Notes: generated from the sequence alone by a model not told the origin. A stretch of DNA of 9,970 nucleotides from Candidatus Harrisonbacteria bacterium CG10_big_fil_rev_8_21_14_0_10_44_23 (GCA_002773475.1 PFBB01000012.1:1-9970); one strand, 5' to 3'. Positions 1 through 6,429 are shown, counted from the first letter of the stretch. Program-made: numbers and translations.

Positions 1-112
1 CTCCATATCGCGCCCGCCTGCGCAAAATAAATACCCCATATCGTGCCCGCCAGCGGCTCCATATCGCGCCCGCCTGCGCAAAATAAATACCCCATATCGT
101 GCCCGCCAGCGG
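1..112. repeat. Tandem 56-bp direct repeat (two identical copies)
   Basis: Positions 1-56 and 57-112 are identical. Each unit contains two versions of a shorter motif, CCATATCG(C/T)GCCCGCC(T/A)GCG, starting at 3, 36, 59 and 92, and a block AAATAAATACCCCATA at 25-40 and 81-96. No ORF with recognisable coding character crosses it. The array begins at the window edge, so more copies may lie to the left. It looks like an intergenic palindromic repeat whose left half has been duplicated. An assembly artefact cannot be excluded. Confidence 0.9.
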
Positions 113-136
113 CGGGTAAATATGGGGTATTTATTT
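81..136 (-). terminator. Large two-tier hairpin downstream of rplK, possible terminator
   Basis: The 16-base arm at 81-96 (AAATAAATACCCCATA) is exactly complementary to 121-136. Inside it lies a second hairpin, CCCGCC (102-107), loop AGC, GGCGGG (111-116). Read on the minus strand after the rplK stop, a GC-containing stem ends in TATTTATTTT, with an A-rich 5' arm, which resembles a bidirectional intrinsic terminator. The hairpin is longer and less compact than a standard one, and the U-rich part is itself paired, so the terminator role is an inference. Because the 56-bp unit is duplicated, the copy of the arm at 25-40 could pair with 121-136 instead. Confidence 0.55.
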
Positions 137-154
137 CTAGGTCTGTTTTGGGTT

Positions 155-580
155 TTAACCCTCTACTTCAATGCCCATGTTTTTGGCGGTGCCGGCAATG
201 ATTTTCATTGCTGCGTCTACGTCGTAGGCGTTGAGGTCTTCCATCTTTGTTTCAGCGATTTCTCGCAGTTGAGCCTTGGTAACCTTGCCAACCTTCTCGG
301 TGGCGGCGTTGCCGGATCCCTTTCCTATACCAGCGGCTTTCTTTAGAAGGGCGGAGGCTGGTGGGGTTTTTAGAACAAAGGTGAAGGTTCGGTCCTCGTA
401 AATGGTTATCTCTGCTGGAATGACATCTCCTGTTCTTTCTTTGGTTTGATCGTTAAATTGTTTGCAGAAATCGGCGATATTGATTCCGTGGGGACCAAGT
501 GCAGTTCCGACTGGAGGAGCTGGGTTAGCTGCTCCGGCAGGGAGCTGGATCTTGATAACTGTTTTTATTGGTTTAGCCAT
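155..580 (-). CDS. rplK: Large-subunit ribosomal protein L11 (uL11)
   Basis: Encodes 141 residues, the normal length for bacterial L11. L11 binds the GTPase-associated region of 23S rRNA together with the L10/L7-L12 stalk and helps factor-dependent GTP hydrolysis. The N-terminal domain shows the proline-rich, thiostrepton-region signature around residues 20-45 ([16 protein letters not shown], then FCKQFN). The usual PVGPALG reads PVGTALG here, a mild change. The C-terminal rRNA-binding domain follows from about residue 74 (AAGIGKGSG, then [22 protein letters not shown]). The ATG at 578-580 fits the family start ([16 protein letters not shown]). No Shine-Dalgarno sequence precedes it. It lies 98 bp after nusG and is probably co-transcribed with secE-nusG. 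The usual next gene, rplA, is not visible in the 154 bp left to the window edge. Confidence 0.98.
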   Translation of the reverse strand: MAKPIKTVIKIQLPAGAANPAPPVGTALGPHGINIADFCKQFNDQTKERTGDVIPAEITIYEDRTFTFVLKTPPASALLKKAAGIGKGSGNAATEKVGKVTKAQLREIAETKMEDLNAYDVDAAMKIIAGTAKNMGIEVEG

Positions 581-678
581 ATCGAAATGTTGTAATCGTT
601 ATAATTGTTGTAATGTTGTAGCCGTTTTTGTTGGTTTGCTTTCGTTAGAACGTTGAACGCTTAGAACGGATATAATTT
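581..678. repeat. nusG-rplK spacer made of short degenerate repeats
   Basis: This 98-bp spacer contains reiterated short words. TGTTGTAAT occurs at 588-596 and 606-614, with TGTTGTA again at 614-620. TTAGAACG occurs at 645-652 and 661-668, with TTGAACG between them at 653-659, giving roughly 8-nt spacing. No convincing promoter or terminator is visible, so it is probably transcribed as part of the secE-nusG-rplK message. Function unknown. Confidence 0.7.
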
Positions 679-1251
679 TTATATCTTTTGGACTTGGAGT
701 GAATCTAGCTCAACGGTGGTGTCGCGACCAAAGATTGGAACGGCTACTTTTATCATTCCACTCTTTTCATCTACTTGGCTGATCTTGGCTTCGTAATCTT
801 TAAATGGCCCATCGACAATCTTTACCATATCCCCCACTGCGAGGTCTACGGCATAGCTTTCGTCTTTGCCCATTTTCTTCATTAGCTCATCTACCTCCTT
901 CTGTGATAGAGGGAGAGGCGTGGTGGTGTCAGAGCCAACAAATCCGGTAACCCGAGGAGTGTTGCGAACAACATACCAAGTGTCATCGGTTAAGACCATA
1001 TCAACCAAAACGTATCCGGGATAGATCTTCTCTTCAATTTCTTTGCGCCGACCGTTTTTTATTCGAATTTTCTTTTCTTTTGGCACAACAATACTAAAGA
1101 TTTTGCCACTCATCTCTAAGCTACCCACTCTTTGGGTTAGGTAGCGGGCAACAGCGTCTTCGTATCCGGAGTAGGTGTGAACGGCATACCAATGACGTTC
1201 ACCGGAGTGCTGGCCACTTTGCTTGGTGTCTTTTTTTTCTGGTTCGTTCAT
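679..1251 (-). CDS. nusG: Transcription termination/antitermination factor NusG
   Basis: Encodes 190 residues, typical of NusG, which binds RNA polymerase, promotes processive elongation and links it to Rho or the leading ribosome. The NGN domain spans about residues 20-122, beginning HWYAVHTYSGYED and including EKIYPGYVLVDMVLTDDTWYVVRNTPRV in two stretches. The KOW domain occupies about 136-190 (VGDMVKIVDGPFKDYEAKI, then PIFGRDTTVEL). The first 18 residues are a charged, hydrophilic leader. The ATG at 1249-1251 was chosen because the longer open frame (to 1389) would run through secE in another frame and adds non-family sequence. The gap to the secE stop is only 5 nt, so translation is probably coupled. 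No Shine-Dalgarno sequence is seen. Confidence 0.97.
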   Translation of the reverse strand: MNEPEKKDTKQSGQHSGERHWYAVHTYSGYEDAVARYLTQRVGSLEMSGKIFSIVVPKEKKIRIKNGRRKEIEEKIYPGYVLVDMVLTDDTWYVVRNTPRVTGFVGSDTTTPLPLSQKEVDELMKKMGKDESYAVDLAVGDMVKIVDGPFKDYEAKISQVDEKSGMIKVAVPIFGRDTTVELDSLQVQKI

Positions 1252-1256
1252 GTTTC

Positions 1257-1448
1257 TTAAACTATGCCTAGGATCCTTTGTAGGATGGTAGTAAATAGGA
1301 AGTCGAAGGCGCCAAGATAGACCGCAACCACTAAAGATAGCCCAATCACAACCAGGGTTAATCTTTGAGTAGCTTTGGCGGTTGGCCACTGAATGTGCTT
1401 AAACTCCTGTCTGGCTCCCGCGAAATAATTTCGAATTTTAGAAAACAT
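1257..1448 (-). CDS. secE: Preprotein translocase subunit SecE
   Basis: Encodes 63 residues, the short single-span form of SecE found in most bacteria outside the gamma-proteobacteria. SecE clamps the SecY channel in the cytoplasmic membrane. The N-terminal amphipathic part (residues 1-27) holds the conserved pattern around EFKHIQWPTAKAT, where the W-P pair and following residues are the family hallmark. One hydrophobic helix follows at about 29-56. Its position directly before nusG is the standard bacterial arrangement. A strong promoter lies in the 45-bp gap after gyrB, with the -10 box ending 14 nt before the ATG, so the message should have almost no leader. No Shine-Dalgarno sequence is present. 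Confidence 0.95.
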   Translation of the reverse strand: MFSKIRNYFAGARQEFKHIQWPTAKATQRLTLVVIGLSLVVAVYLGAFDFLFTTILQRILGIV

Positions 1449-1462
1449 ATTAATGTTTGAGT

Positions 1463-1491
1463 AAGATACTGTAAATTGGCAATCTAGTCAA
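1463..1491 (-). promoter_or_regulatory. Sigma70-type promoter for secE-nusG-rplK
   Basis: On the minus strand TTGACT (1491-1486) is followed after exactly 17 nt by TATCTT (1468-1463). Transcription would start near 1456, about 8 nt before the secE ATG. The -35 box overlaps the gap just after the gyrB stop codon (1494-1496). No terminator separates gyrB from it, so read-through from gyrB is also likely. Confidence 0.7.
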
Positions 1492-1493
1492 GC

Positions 1494-3485
1494 CTAAACG
1501 TCTAAGTTGCGCGCACTAAGGGCGTGAGATTGGATAAACTTGGATCGGGGGGCGACCTCTTCTCCCATGAGCACATTAAAGAGTTTGTCGGCCTCTTCGG
1601 CGTCGGCAACATTGATTTGCTTCAGCACTCTATTAGCCGAGTCCATCGTGGTCTCAGCAAGCTGATCCGCGTTCATTTCTCCAAGACCTTTATAGCGCTG
1701 AACATTGATTTTCATTTTTTTGAGCTCTTCTTCGGTGGCGGTTTCCGGATCTAGCCCCTTAGCTTTGGCGATACTCTTCATCATCCCCTCTTTTTCGTCT
1801 TCGTTAAATATGTAGTGCGTTTCTTTGCCCTGGGTGATGGAGTAAAGCGGTGGTTGAGCAACATAGATATGTCCATTTTCAATTAACTTCGGGAAGTAGC
1901 GATAAAACAAAGTCAAAAGCAATGTGGTGATGTGACGGCCGTCAACATCAGCGTCGGAAAGGATAATGATTTTGTGGTAGCGGAGTTTCTCAATATCGAA
2001 GTTTTCGGCAATTGCAGTACCAAAGGCAACCACCAAGGATTTAATTTCCTTGTTGGCTAGCATCCTATCTATCCTTGCCTTCTCTACGTTGAGGGGTTTT
2101 CCTCGCAAAGGAAGAATGGCTTGAGTAAATTTATTGCGGCCCATTTTGGCGCTACCGCCGGCGGAGTCTCCCTCGACGATAAATAGCTCGGCTTCCTCTG
2201 GGTGCTTGGTAATACAATCGGTTAGCTTTCCCGGAAGGGCCAATCCGTCTAATGCTCCTTTTCTTAAGACTGTGTCCCTAGCGGCCTTGGCGGCTTTTCT
2301 GGCTTTAGCGGCAAGTAAACATTTTTCTAGGATCTTTCCGGCGTCGCGGCTGTTGCGCTCGAGGAAATTGCGCAATGCTTCGGAAACTATGCTTTCGGTC
2401 GCTGTCCTAGCCTCTGGTGAACCTAAGCGGCCTTTTGTCTGCCCTTCAAATTGAGGGTCTTTTAATTTGACTGAAACGATAGCAACTAGCCCTTCCCGAA
2501 TATCGTCTCCAGTTAGGTTGGAATCTTTTTCTTTTAGATAGTTGTTTTCGATTGCCCAAGAGTTGAGAGTGCGGGTTAACGCGGATCGAAATCCGGTTAA
2601 GTGCATTCCTCCGTCAGGATTATGGATGTTGTTGGCAAAGCTTAGTTCTTGAGTCTCTATCTCATCGTTGTAAATGAAGGCAGCCTCAACCTGAACATCT
2701 TCTGCGCTCTTTTCAACATAAAATATCTCACTTTGAAGTTGTTTTGAGCTCTCGTTGAGGTGACGAATAAAGGAAAGCAACCCACCATCAAAATAAAATC
2801 CGTAATAAATAGCGGGGGTGGTGCGGTGATCGATAAAGTTTAGATGCACGCCCTTGGTTAGGAATGCTTGGCGGCGTAATCGTTCAATGATGGTTTTAGA
2901 GTTAAACTCTACGGTTTCAAAAATTTCTGGGTCTGGTTGGAAGATTATCTTTGTGCCAGATCCTTTGGCCTTACCAACTTTTTTAACCGCCCCCTTGGGC
3001 TTGCCTCGTTGATATTCTTGAGTGTATAGAAAGCCGTCGCGGCGGACTTCGGCGCAAAGATATTCAGAAAGAGCGTTGACTACCGAAACACCAACTCCGT
3101 GAAGACCTCCGGAAACCTTATATCCAGCTCCGCCAAACTTTCCTCCGGCGTGAAGAACGGTTAAAACGGTTTCAAGAGTTGATTTTTTGGTTTGCTTATG
3201 TTTCTCGACTGGGATACCTCGGCCGTCGTCGGTAACGGCAACTCGGTTGTCGGCTAGAAGCTCAACTGTAATGTTTTGAGCGTGGCCAGCCATGGCCTCG
3301 TCGATAGCGTTATCAACAACCTCCCAAACTAAGTGGTGGAGACCAGCAATATCGGTTGTGCCGATATACATTCCGGGTCGCTTGCGGACTGGGTCTAGCC
3401 CTTCAAGGACGGTAATGTCCTGCGCTGTATAGCTAGCTGATTTATTTTCATTTTTTTCTTCTTTGAGGGATTTTTTGGATGCCAT
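1494..3485 (-). CDS. gyrB: DNA gyrase subunit B
   Basis: Encodes 663 residues, the short GyrB form lacking the insert of the enterobacterial protein. With GyrA it introduces negative supercoils using ATP. The GHKL ATPase domain comes first: EVVDNAIDEA at 55-64 (E55 is the expected general base, N59 the Mg ligand), DDGRGIP at 86-92, and the ATP-lid glycines GGLHGVGVSVVNALS at 126-140. The transducer domain holds QTKGRLG (349-355, K351 the ATP-sensing lysine). The TOPRIM domain holds EGDSAGGSAK (438-447) and DADVDG (511-516), which supply the metal-binding acidic residues. QRYKGLGEMNADQL (596-609) and the C-terminal HALSARNLDV are typical of GyrB rather than ParE, although a short ParE is not fully excluded. 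The first 18 residues are a lysine-rich extension. No Shine-Dalgarno sequence precedes the ATG. Confidence 0.96.
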   Translation of the reverse strand: MASKKSLKEEKNENKSASYTAQDITVLEGLDPVRKRPGMYIGTTDIAGLHHLVWEVVDNAIDEAMAGHAQNITVELLADNRVAVTDDGRGIPVEKHKQTKKSTLETVLTVLHAGGKFGGAGYKVSGGLHGVGVSVVNALSEYLCAEVRRDGFLYTQEYQRGKPKGAVKKVGKAKGSGTKIIFQPDPEIFETVEFNSKTIIERLRRQAFLTKGVHLNFIDHRTTPAIYYGFYFDGGLLSFIRHLNESSKQLQSEIFYVEKSAEDVQVEAAFIYNDEIETQELSFANNIHNPDGGMHLTGFRSALTRTLNSWAIENNYLKEKDSNLTGDDIREGLVAIVSVKLKDPQFEGQTKGRLGSPEARTATESIVSEALRNFLERNSRDAGKILEKCLLAAKARKAAKAARDTVLRKGALDGLALPGKLTDCITKHPEEAELFIVEGDSAGGSAKMGRNKFTQAILPLRGKPLNVEKARIDRMLANKEIKSLVVAFGTAIAENFDIEKLRYHKIIILSDADVDGRHITTLLLTLFYRYFPKLIENGHIYVAQPPLYSITQGKETHYIFNEDEKEGMMKSIAKAKGLDPETATEEELKKMKINVQRYKGLGEMNADQLAETTMDSANRVLKQINVADAEEADKLFNVLMGEEVAPRSKFIQSHALSARNLDV

Positions 3486-3516
3486 AGTTGATTTTTATGC
3501 TCTGAATTTAAAAATA

Positions 3517-3528
3517 GGGGGTAACCCC
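3517..3528 (-). other. Small hairpin in the gyrB 5' leader
   Basis: GGGG (3518-3521), a 3-nt spacer and CCCC (3525-3528) form a tight stem-loop shortly after the predicted gyrB transcription start (about 3532). It sits about 30 nt before the start codon. A role in mRNA stability is possible, but the sequence alone shows only the fold potential. Confidence 0.35.
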
Positions 3529-3538
3529 GATTAACTAG

Positions 3539-3567
3539 AGTATAGCGTATTTTAGGTTGAAAAACAA
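3539..3567 (-). promoter_or_regulatory. Probable gyrB promoter
   Basis: On the minus strand TATACT (3544-3539), five of six matches to the -10 consensus, is preceded at 17 nt by TTGTTT (3567-3562), which keeps the TTG core of a -35 box. The predicted start near 3532 leaves a leader of about 46 nt, unlike the nearly leaderless promoters elsewhere in this window. Confidence 0.6.
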
Positions 3568-3625
3568 GCTTGGTAATGCCGCTGCAGCCCTTATATATAC
3601 TAGGCTGTAGAGGTATGGATAGGAG

Positions 3626-5050
3626 TTAATTGCTACTGTTTTGTGGGTCGGGACTAGACACAGAACAAGATCTGGAGTCGCAGACGTAGCTTTGGTCTTG
3701 AATATCCTCTGTCCAACTCACCTCGGAGATGTTTTTACCTTCTGAGTTGTATAAAATTACCGAATTGTTGGAGTAAGCAAGTGAGTAAGATGTCGGCCAA
3801 GTTAGGTCGGCAGAAACCGATCCAGTGTAGCTGCCGTCGTGGACGATTAAAAAGTGCTTTCCAGCTGGAATAGTTAGCCCTTCAAATCGACTAGAGGCGA
3901 CGAAGGAAGACTCAGACCCAGAAGAGGTTTTCTTTTTTATTGCATAGCCTGTTAGATCAATGGCTTGATCGTTGGGGTTGTATAGCTCTATAAATTCATC
4001 GTTTGTGCTCGATGCGGTCCCGGCCATGACTTCGGTTATTTGGACTGGATCTGAATCCACCACCTCCTGAGTCTGCTGCTCGGGCTCGGGTATAACTTCG
4101 GGGGTGGATGTTGGAGTGGTTTCTCCGGCGCCCTCGTTGGGGTCGGGGCTAGCTGGCTCAGGGTCCGGATTGGCTAAATCCTGCTCTGCAGGATCGGCTG
4201 ACGATAAACTCTGTTCATCGTCTAGGGGCTCGGGTGGATTCGAATTTCTCTCTGCTGGAGTTGAGCCGCTCTTGGCGGTGCAGGTGTGCCAGGTCAGATC
4301 TCCTCCCCTTTCCATGGAGAGTCTGTTTTTTGAATCTCCGGCTGGCCACTTTGGATCCGCTTCGACGAGATCCACTAGGCTACAGTCGTTATTAAAAAGT
4401 TTTATACCTTCGTCGGTGTTGGAGAGGGCTCCGGTGTAAATCGGCGCGGATATATTCTTTAGGGTGCTCTCCCCTCTTTTAATTAAATAAAGTGAGTTTT
4501 GGGGAAGCTCTAGGCCGTTAGGGAAAATATATTTAATTTGTTCTTTGAGGTCGATAATTTCCCAACCGGAGAGAGTTAAGGTCTTTGAGCTAATGTTTTT
4601 TATTTCAAGCCACTCCGCATTACTATTTTCCTGTGAGCCCATCCAATTCACTTCATTAAAAATGATGTCAGGGTTTTTTGCGGGACTAGAGTCGTCTTGG
4701 TAAGAACACTTTGTCTCTGGCGCTTCGGATTTTTCTTTCGTGGAAGTCTTTTGCTCTGAATCATTTCCGAGGGTAAATATGCCCAAGCTTGGGTCTACGT
4801 TATCTGAGTTGGTTGCTCCCGCGACTTTTCCACTGGGTGGTTTTGGGGTGGGATAAGTGGTTTTTACGACTGGGGCGGCTTCTTGGGTTTTGGCGATGGC
4901 GATATTTTCGCCAATAGGAATGCGGGCAATGAGATTGTCTGACTCGACTATTTTATGGCCAGTAGAAAAGAAAATGAGGAAAACAAAAATTGCCAGGGTG
5001 GCACCTGATGTGGCTCCGATGATTAAAAATTTTAGCTCTTTATAGTTCAT
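3626..5050 (-). CDS. Membrane-anchored surface protein with two lamin-tail (LTD) domains
   Basis: Encodes 474 residues. A single hydrophobic segment at about 8-29 after a lysine-containing start indicates an N-in anchor or uncleaved signal, with the rest outside the cell. A low-complexity Ser/Thr/Pro/Lys stretch (about 55-125) leads to the first LTD-like beta domain (about 128-248: IIFNEVNWMG, AEWLEIKN, LSGWEI, LYLIKRGE, GIKLFNND). An acidic Pro-rich linker (about 265-335) follows, then a second LTD domain (about 336-447: VQITEVMAG, DEFIELYNP, IDLTGYAI, AGKHFLIV, SVILYNSEGK). Both carry the LTD pattern 'EWLEI/EFIEL...N...LTLSGW/DLTGY'. A Cys pair (C457, C462) sits at the C terminus. LTD domains are frequent in secreted CPR proteins; the ligand is unknown. 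The start overlaps the preceding gene by 11 nt, so translation is probably coupled. Confidence 0.85.
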   Translation of the reverse strand: MNYKELKFLIIGATSGATLAIFVFLIFFSTGHKIVESDNLIARIPIGENIAIAKTQEAAPVVKTTYPTPKPPSGKVAGATNSDNVDPSLGIFTLGNDSEQKTSTKEKSEAPETKCSYQDDSSPAKNPDIIFNEVNWMGSQENSNAEWLEIKNISSKTLTLSGWEIIDLKEQIKYIFPNGLELPQNSLYLIKRGESTLKNISAPIYTGALSNTDEGIKLFNNDCSLVDLVEADPKWPAGDSKNRLSMERGGDLTWHTCTAKSGSTPAERNSNPPEPLDDEQSLSSADPAEQDLANPDPEPASPDPNEGAGETTPTSTPEVIPEPEQQTQEVVDSDPVQITEVMAGTASSTNDEFIELYNPNDQAIDLTGYAIKKKTSSGSESSFVASSRFEGLTIPAGKHFLIVHDGSYTGSVSADLTWPTSYSLAYSNNSVILYNSEGKNISEVSWTEDIQDQSYVCDSRSCSVSSPDPQNSSN

Positions 5051-5225
5051 CCCCCGATGCTTCTAAAAGGTTGGAGTTTTTTTCAATGATTATTTGGCTG
5101 TGGGTAAATTCTTTTGCACTTAAATATCCCAAGGCAAAGGATAGGGAGCTAATTAAGAAAAATAATACAAAAATTAACACTTCTCGGCGATGTTCGGATA
5201 TCCAGTCTTTTACTTTCTCCAACAT
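5040..5225 (-). CDS. Small single-span membrane protein of unknown function
   Basis: Encodes 61 residues: a charged amphipathic start (residues 1-16, MLEKVKDWISEHRREV), one hydrophobic helix at about 15-36 (LIFVLFFLISSLSFALGYL), then a short polar tail expected outside the membrane. The gene is packed between the exonuclease (2-nt gap upstream) and the LTD protein (11-nt overlap downstream), which strongly supports it as real despite its size. Small proteins of this pattern are, to my recollection, common in CPR genomes, but no function is known to me. A partner or membrane adaptor for the LTD protein is an inference from the overlap only. No Shine-Dalgarno sequence is visible. Confidence 0.8.
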   Translation of the reverse strand: MLEKVKDWISEHRREVLIFVLFFLISSLSFALGYLSAKEFTHSQIIIEKNSNLLEASGDEL

Positions 5226-5227
5226 GC

Positions 5228-5941
5228 TTAAAATCTTAGATATTTGTCCCAGACTTCGTAGAGCTTGCCGGTGGCAACAATGTCGTCAACGTTGTAGCGG
5301 GCAATATCGAGATAGCGCTTGTCTTTAAATAAGGCGCCAACGTCCTCCCCTTTTACACCATTGTCTTTGGGGCTGGCAATGTTGAATGCGCGGCAAAAGG
5401 TGTGCATGGCGCCCATCCTTCGCGCAGATCCGTAATAGGCGAATTGATCAAATAAATCGATATGAATTGCGCCGGGTTGCTGTTGATAAAGGTAGCGGCC
5501 TCGCATTAGGTCTTTGGTGGGACGAATGCCGTGAATTGCGGAGCGCAGGTTTAGATATGGAATATCAAAGGTGCGTCCGCTAAAGGTGATAAACTCCTCA
5601 TACTTTAAGGCTCCCTGCCAAAAGGATTTAAGCATCTCTTTTTCTTCCATTGGCTTAAGAGTGATGTTGCCCTCGGTGATTTCTTTGGCATTATCTCCGG
5701 GTGCTTGGTAATAAACCACTCCTTTATCTTGGTGGTAATCCAAAACTCCTATAGCGACTATCTTTCCGGTTAGTGGAGAAAACACTAGGTCTTGCTTCAG
5801 CCTTTCCAGATCAGCTTCGTACTCCTCGTCGGAATTACTGGATTTTCTTATCCAGCTAGTTAAAACGTGTTGGGTGGTTTCGTCCATCTGGTCAAAATCC
5901 TCCCCGACTGTCTCGATATCGATTACTAATTTGTTTGACAT
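5228..5941 (-). CDS. Predicted DEDDy 3'-5' exonuclease, PolB exonuclease-like
   Basis: Encodes 237 residues. The fold is an RNase H-like exonuclease domain without a polymerase, resembling the family described as 'predicted 3'-5' exonuclease related to the exonuclease domain of PolB'. The DEDD residues can be placed: D8 and E10 in VIDIET, D126 in SGRTFDIPYL, and Y216-N-V-D-D220 in the third motif, making it the DEDDy type. TGKIVAIGV at 59-66 and IHIDLFDQ at about 159-166 also fit the family. The substrate (DNA or RNA) cannot be told from the sequence. The ATG at 5939-5941 was chosen because upstream extension (to 6154) adds non-homologous residues and would run antisense into rpmA. It is the first gene of a three-gene minus-strand operon. 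Its promoter's -10 box ends 8 nt before the ATG. Confidence 0.88.
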   Translation of the reverse strand: MSNKLVIDIETVGEDFDQMDETTQHVLTSWIRKSSNSDEEYEADLERLKQDLVFSPLTGKIVAIGVLDYHQDKGVVYYQAPGDNAKEITEGNITLKPMEEKEMLKSFWQGALKYEEFITFSGRTFDIPYLNLRSAIHGIRPTKDLMRGRYLYQQQPGAIHIDLFDQFAYYGSARRMGAMHTFCRAFNIASPKDNGVKGEDVGALFKDKRYLDIARYNVDDIVATGKLYEVWDKYLRF

Positions 5942-5949
5942 ATAGGTTA

Positions 5950-5978
5950 ATTGTAGCGTATAATCGTGGGACTGAAAA
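5950..5978 (-). promoter_or_regulatory. Promoter of the exonuclease operon, predicted leaderless
   Basis: On the minus strand TTTTCA (5978-5973), 17 nt, then TACAAT (5955-5950). Four of six and five of six consensus matches. Transcription would start near 5943, within about two bases of the ATG at 5941. It shares the 130-bp spacer with the divergent rpmA promoter. Confidence 0.55.
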
Positions 5979-5985
5979 TTAATTG

Positions 5986-6014
5986 TTGACGTGCAGAGAC
6001 AACCGACATAGAAA
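5986..6014 (+). promoter_or_regulatory. Probable rpmA promoter
   Basis: TTGACG (5986-5991), 17 nt, TAGAAA (6009-6014). The -35 box is five of six and the -10 box four of six. The predicted start near 6021 gives a leader of about 50 nt. The -35 boxes of the two divergent promoters are only about 7 bp apart, so polymerase binding at one may exclude the other. Confidence 0.55.
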
Positions 6015-6032
6015 TTCGACATTTTAGTCGAA
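6015..6032 (+). promoter_or_regulatory. Perfect 6-bp dyad at the start of the rpmA leader
   Basis: TTCGAC (6015-6020) and GTCGAA (6027-6032) are perfect inverted repeats around a 6-nt centre. The dyad begins directly after the predicted -10 box and spans the likely start site, so it could be an operator or, if transcription starts upstream of it, a small 5' hairpin. No known regulator can be named from it. Confidence 0.4.
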
Positions 6033-6071
6033 AGGCTGTGAAAATAGTTGCGGCTGCGCGAACGAAGAAAT

Positions 6072-6350
6072 ATGGCACATACAAAATCCGCGGGTTCGAC
6101 AAAACTTGGAAGAGATTCTGCCTCAAAGCGGCTTGGTGTAAAAATAAACCACAATCAAGCTGTAAAAGCAGGGCAGATCATACTTCGACAAAGAGGAACT
6201 CGCTACCTACTAGGTAAAAATGTGAAAAAAGGAAAAGATGATACTATCTACGCTGCAATAAACGGGGTTGTCCAATTTAAAGACTCCCGAAGAAAGCGCT
6301 TTGATGGATCAATGAGAAAAGGAAAGATGATCTCCGTTCTAGTCAAATAA
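6072..6350 (+). CDS. rpmA: Large-subunit ribosomal protein L27 (bL27)
   Basis: Encodes 92 residues, close to the usual 85-95. L27 sits near the peptidyl transferase centre, its flexible N-terminal tail reaching the tRNA acceptor ends. The family start [20 protein letters not shown] and the core [10 protein letters not shown] (36-45) are clear. The start at 6072 is fixed by the conserved MAH...; the open frame from 6048 only adds non-family residues. There is no N-terminal cleavable extension of the Firmicutes (Prp-processed) type. The usual upstream partner rplU (L21) is absent; rpmA stands alone with its own promoter and a strong terminator directly after the stop. A weak GAAG precedes the ATG, but no proper Shine-Dalgarno sequence. 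Confidence 0.97.
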   Translation: MAHTKSAGSTKLGRDSASKRLGVKINHNQAVKAGQIILRQRGTRYLLGKNVKKGKDDTIYAAINGVVQFKDSRRKRFDGSMRKGKMISVLVK

Positions 6351-6375
6351 AAAACCCGCTTCGGCGGGTTTTTTT
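6351..6375. terminator. Bidirectional intrinsic terminator between rpmA and rplI
   Basis: CCCGC (6355-6359), a TTCG loop, GCGGG (6364-6368) and seven T residues (6369-6375) follow the rpmA stop codon at once. The 5' side is a run of A residues, so on the minus strand the same stem (loop CGAA) is followed by TTTTTTATTT. It can therefore end both rpmA and the converging protease-rplI transcript. Confidence 0.95.
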
Positions 6376-6383
6376 GTTGGAAT

Positions 6384-6429
6384 AAATTAATTATATAATA
6401 AATTATATAATTTATTATATAATTAATTT
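6384..6429. repeat. 46-bp perfect palindrome made only of A and T
   Basis: The arm at 6384-6403 is the exact reverse complement of 6410-6429, and the 6-nt centre (6404-6409, TATATA) is itself self-complementary, so the whole block is a perfect palindrome without a G or C. Its right end touches the rplI stop codon (6429-6431). It could extrude as a cruciform or fold into a long A-U hairpin at the 3' end of the rplI mRNA, next to the GC-rich terminator. Confidence 0.9.

Noticed and set aside
1..136. CRISPR array
   Set aside because: The two units are directly adjacent without unique spacers, and the sequence forms one large hairpin instead.
581..678. Separate promoter for rplK
   Set aside because: A TATAAC-like box at 603-598 exists but no -35 box is found at a workable distance; co-transcription with nusG explains expression.
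1252..1389. Longer N terminus for NusG reaching back to 1389
   Set aside because: It would overlap secE in another frame and adds residues unlike any NusG; the ATG at 1251 gives a normal 190-aa protein 5 nt after secE.
2134..2454. 106-aa open frame on the plus strand, opposite gyrB
   Set aside because: It is a shadow of the conserved GyrB TOPRIM region with no recognisable product.
3545..3625. Intrinsic terminator after the LTD gene
   Set aside because: There is an imperfect stem (3582-3609 region), but on the minus strand it has a mismatch and is not followed by a T run.
4104..4439. 111-aa open frame on the plus strand, opposite the LTD gene
   Set aside because: It is the complement of the low-complexity Pro/Asp/Ser linker and shows no domain or start signals.
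6048..6071. Eight extra N-terminal residues for L27
   Set aside because: L27 begins with the conserved MAH...; the extra residues are not family-like and are not a Prp-type cleavable extension.
5942..6154. Longer N terminus for the exonuclease reaching back to 6154
   Set aside because: It runs antisense through the rpmA start and both promoters; the DIET motif lies at residues 8-11 when the ATG at 5941 is used, as expected for the family.
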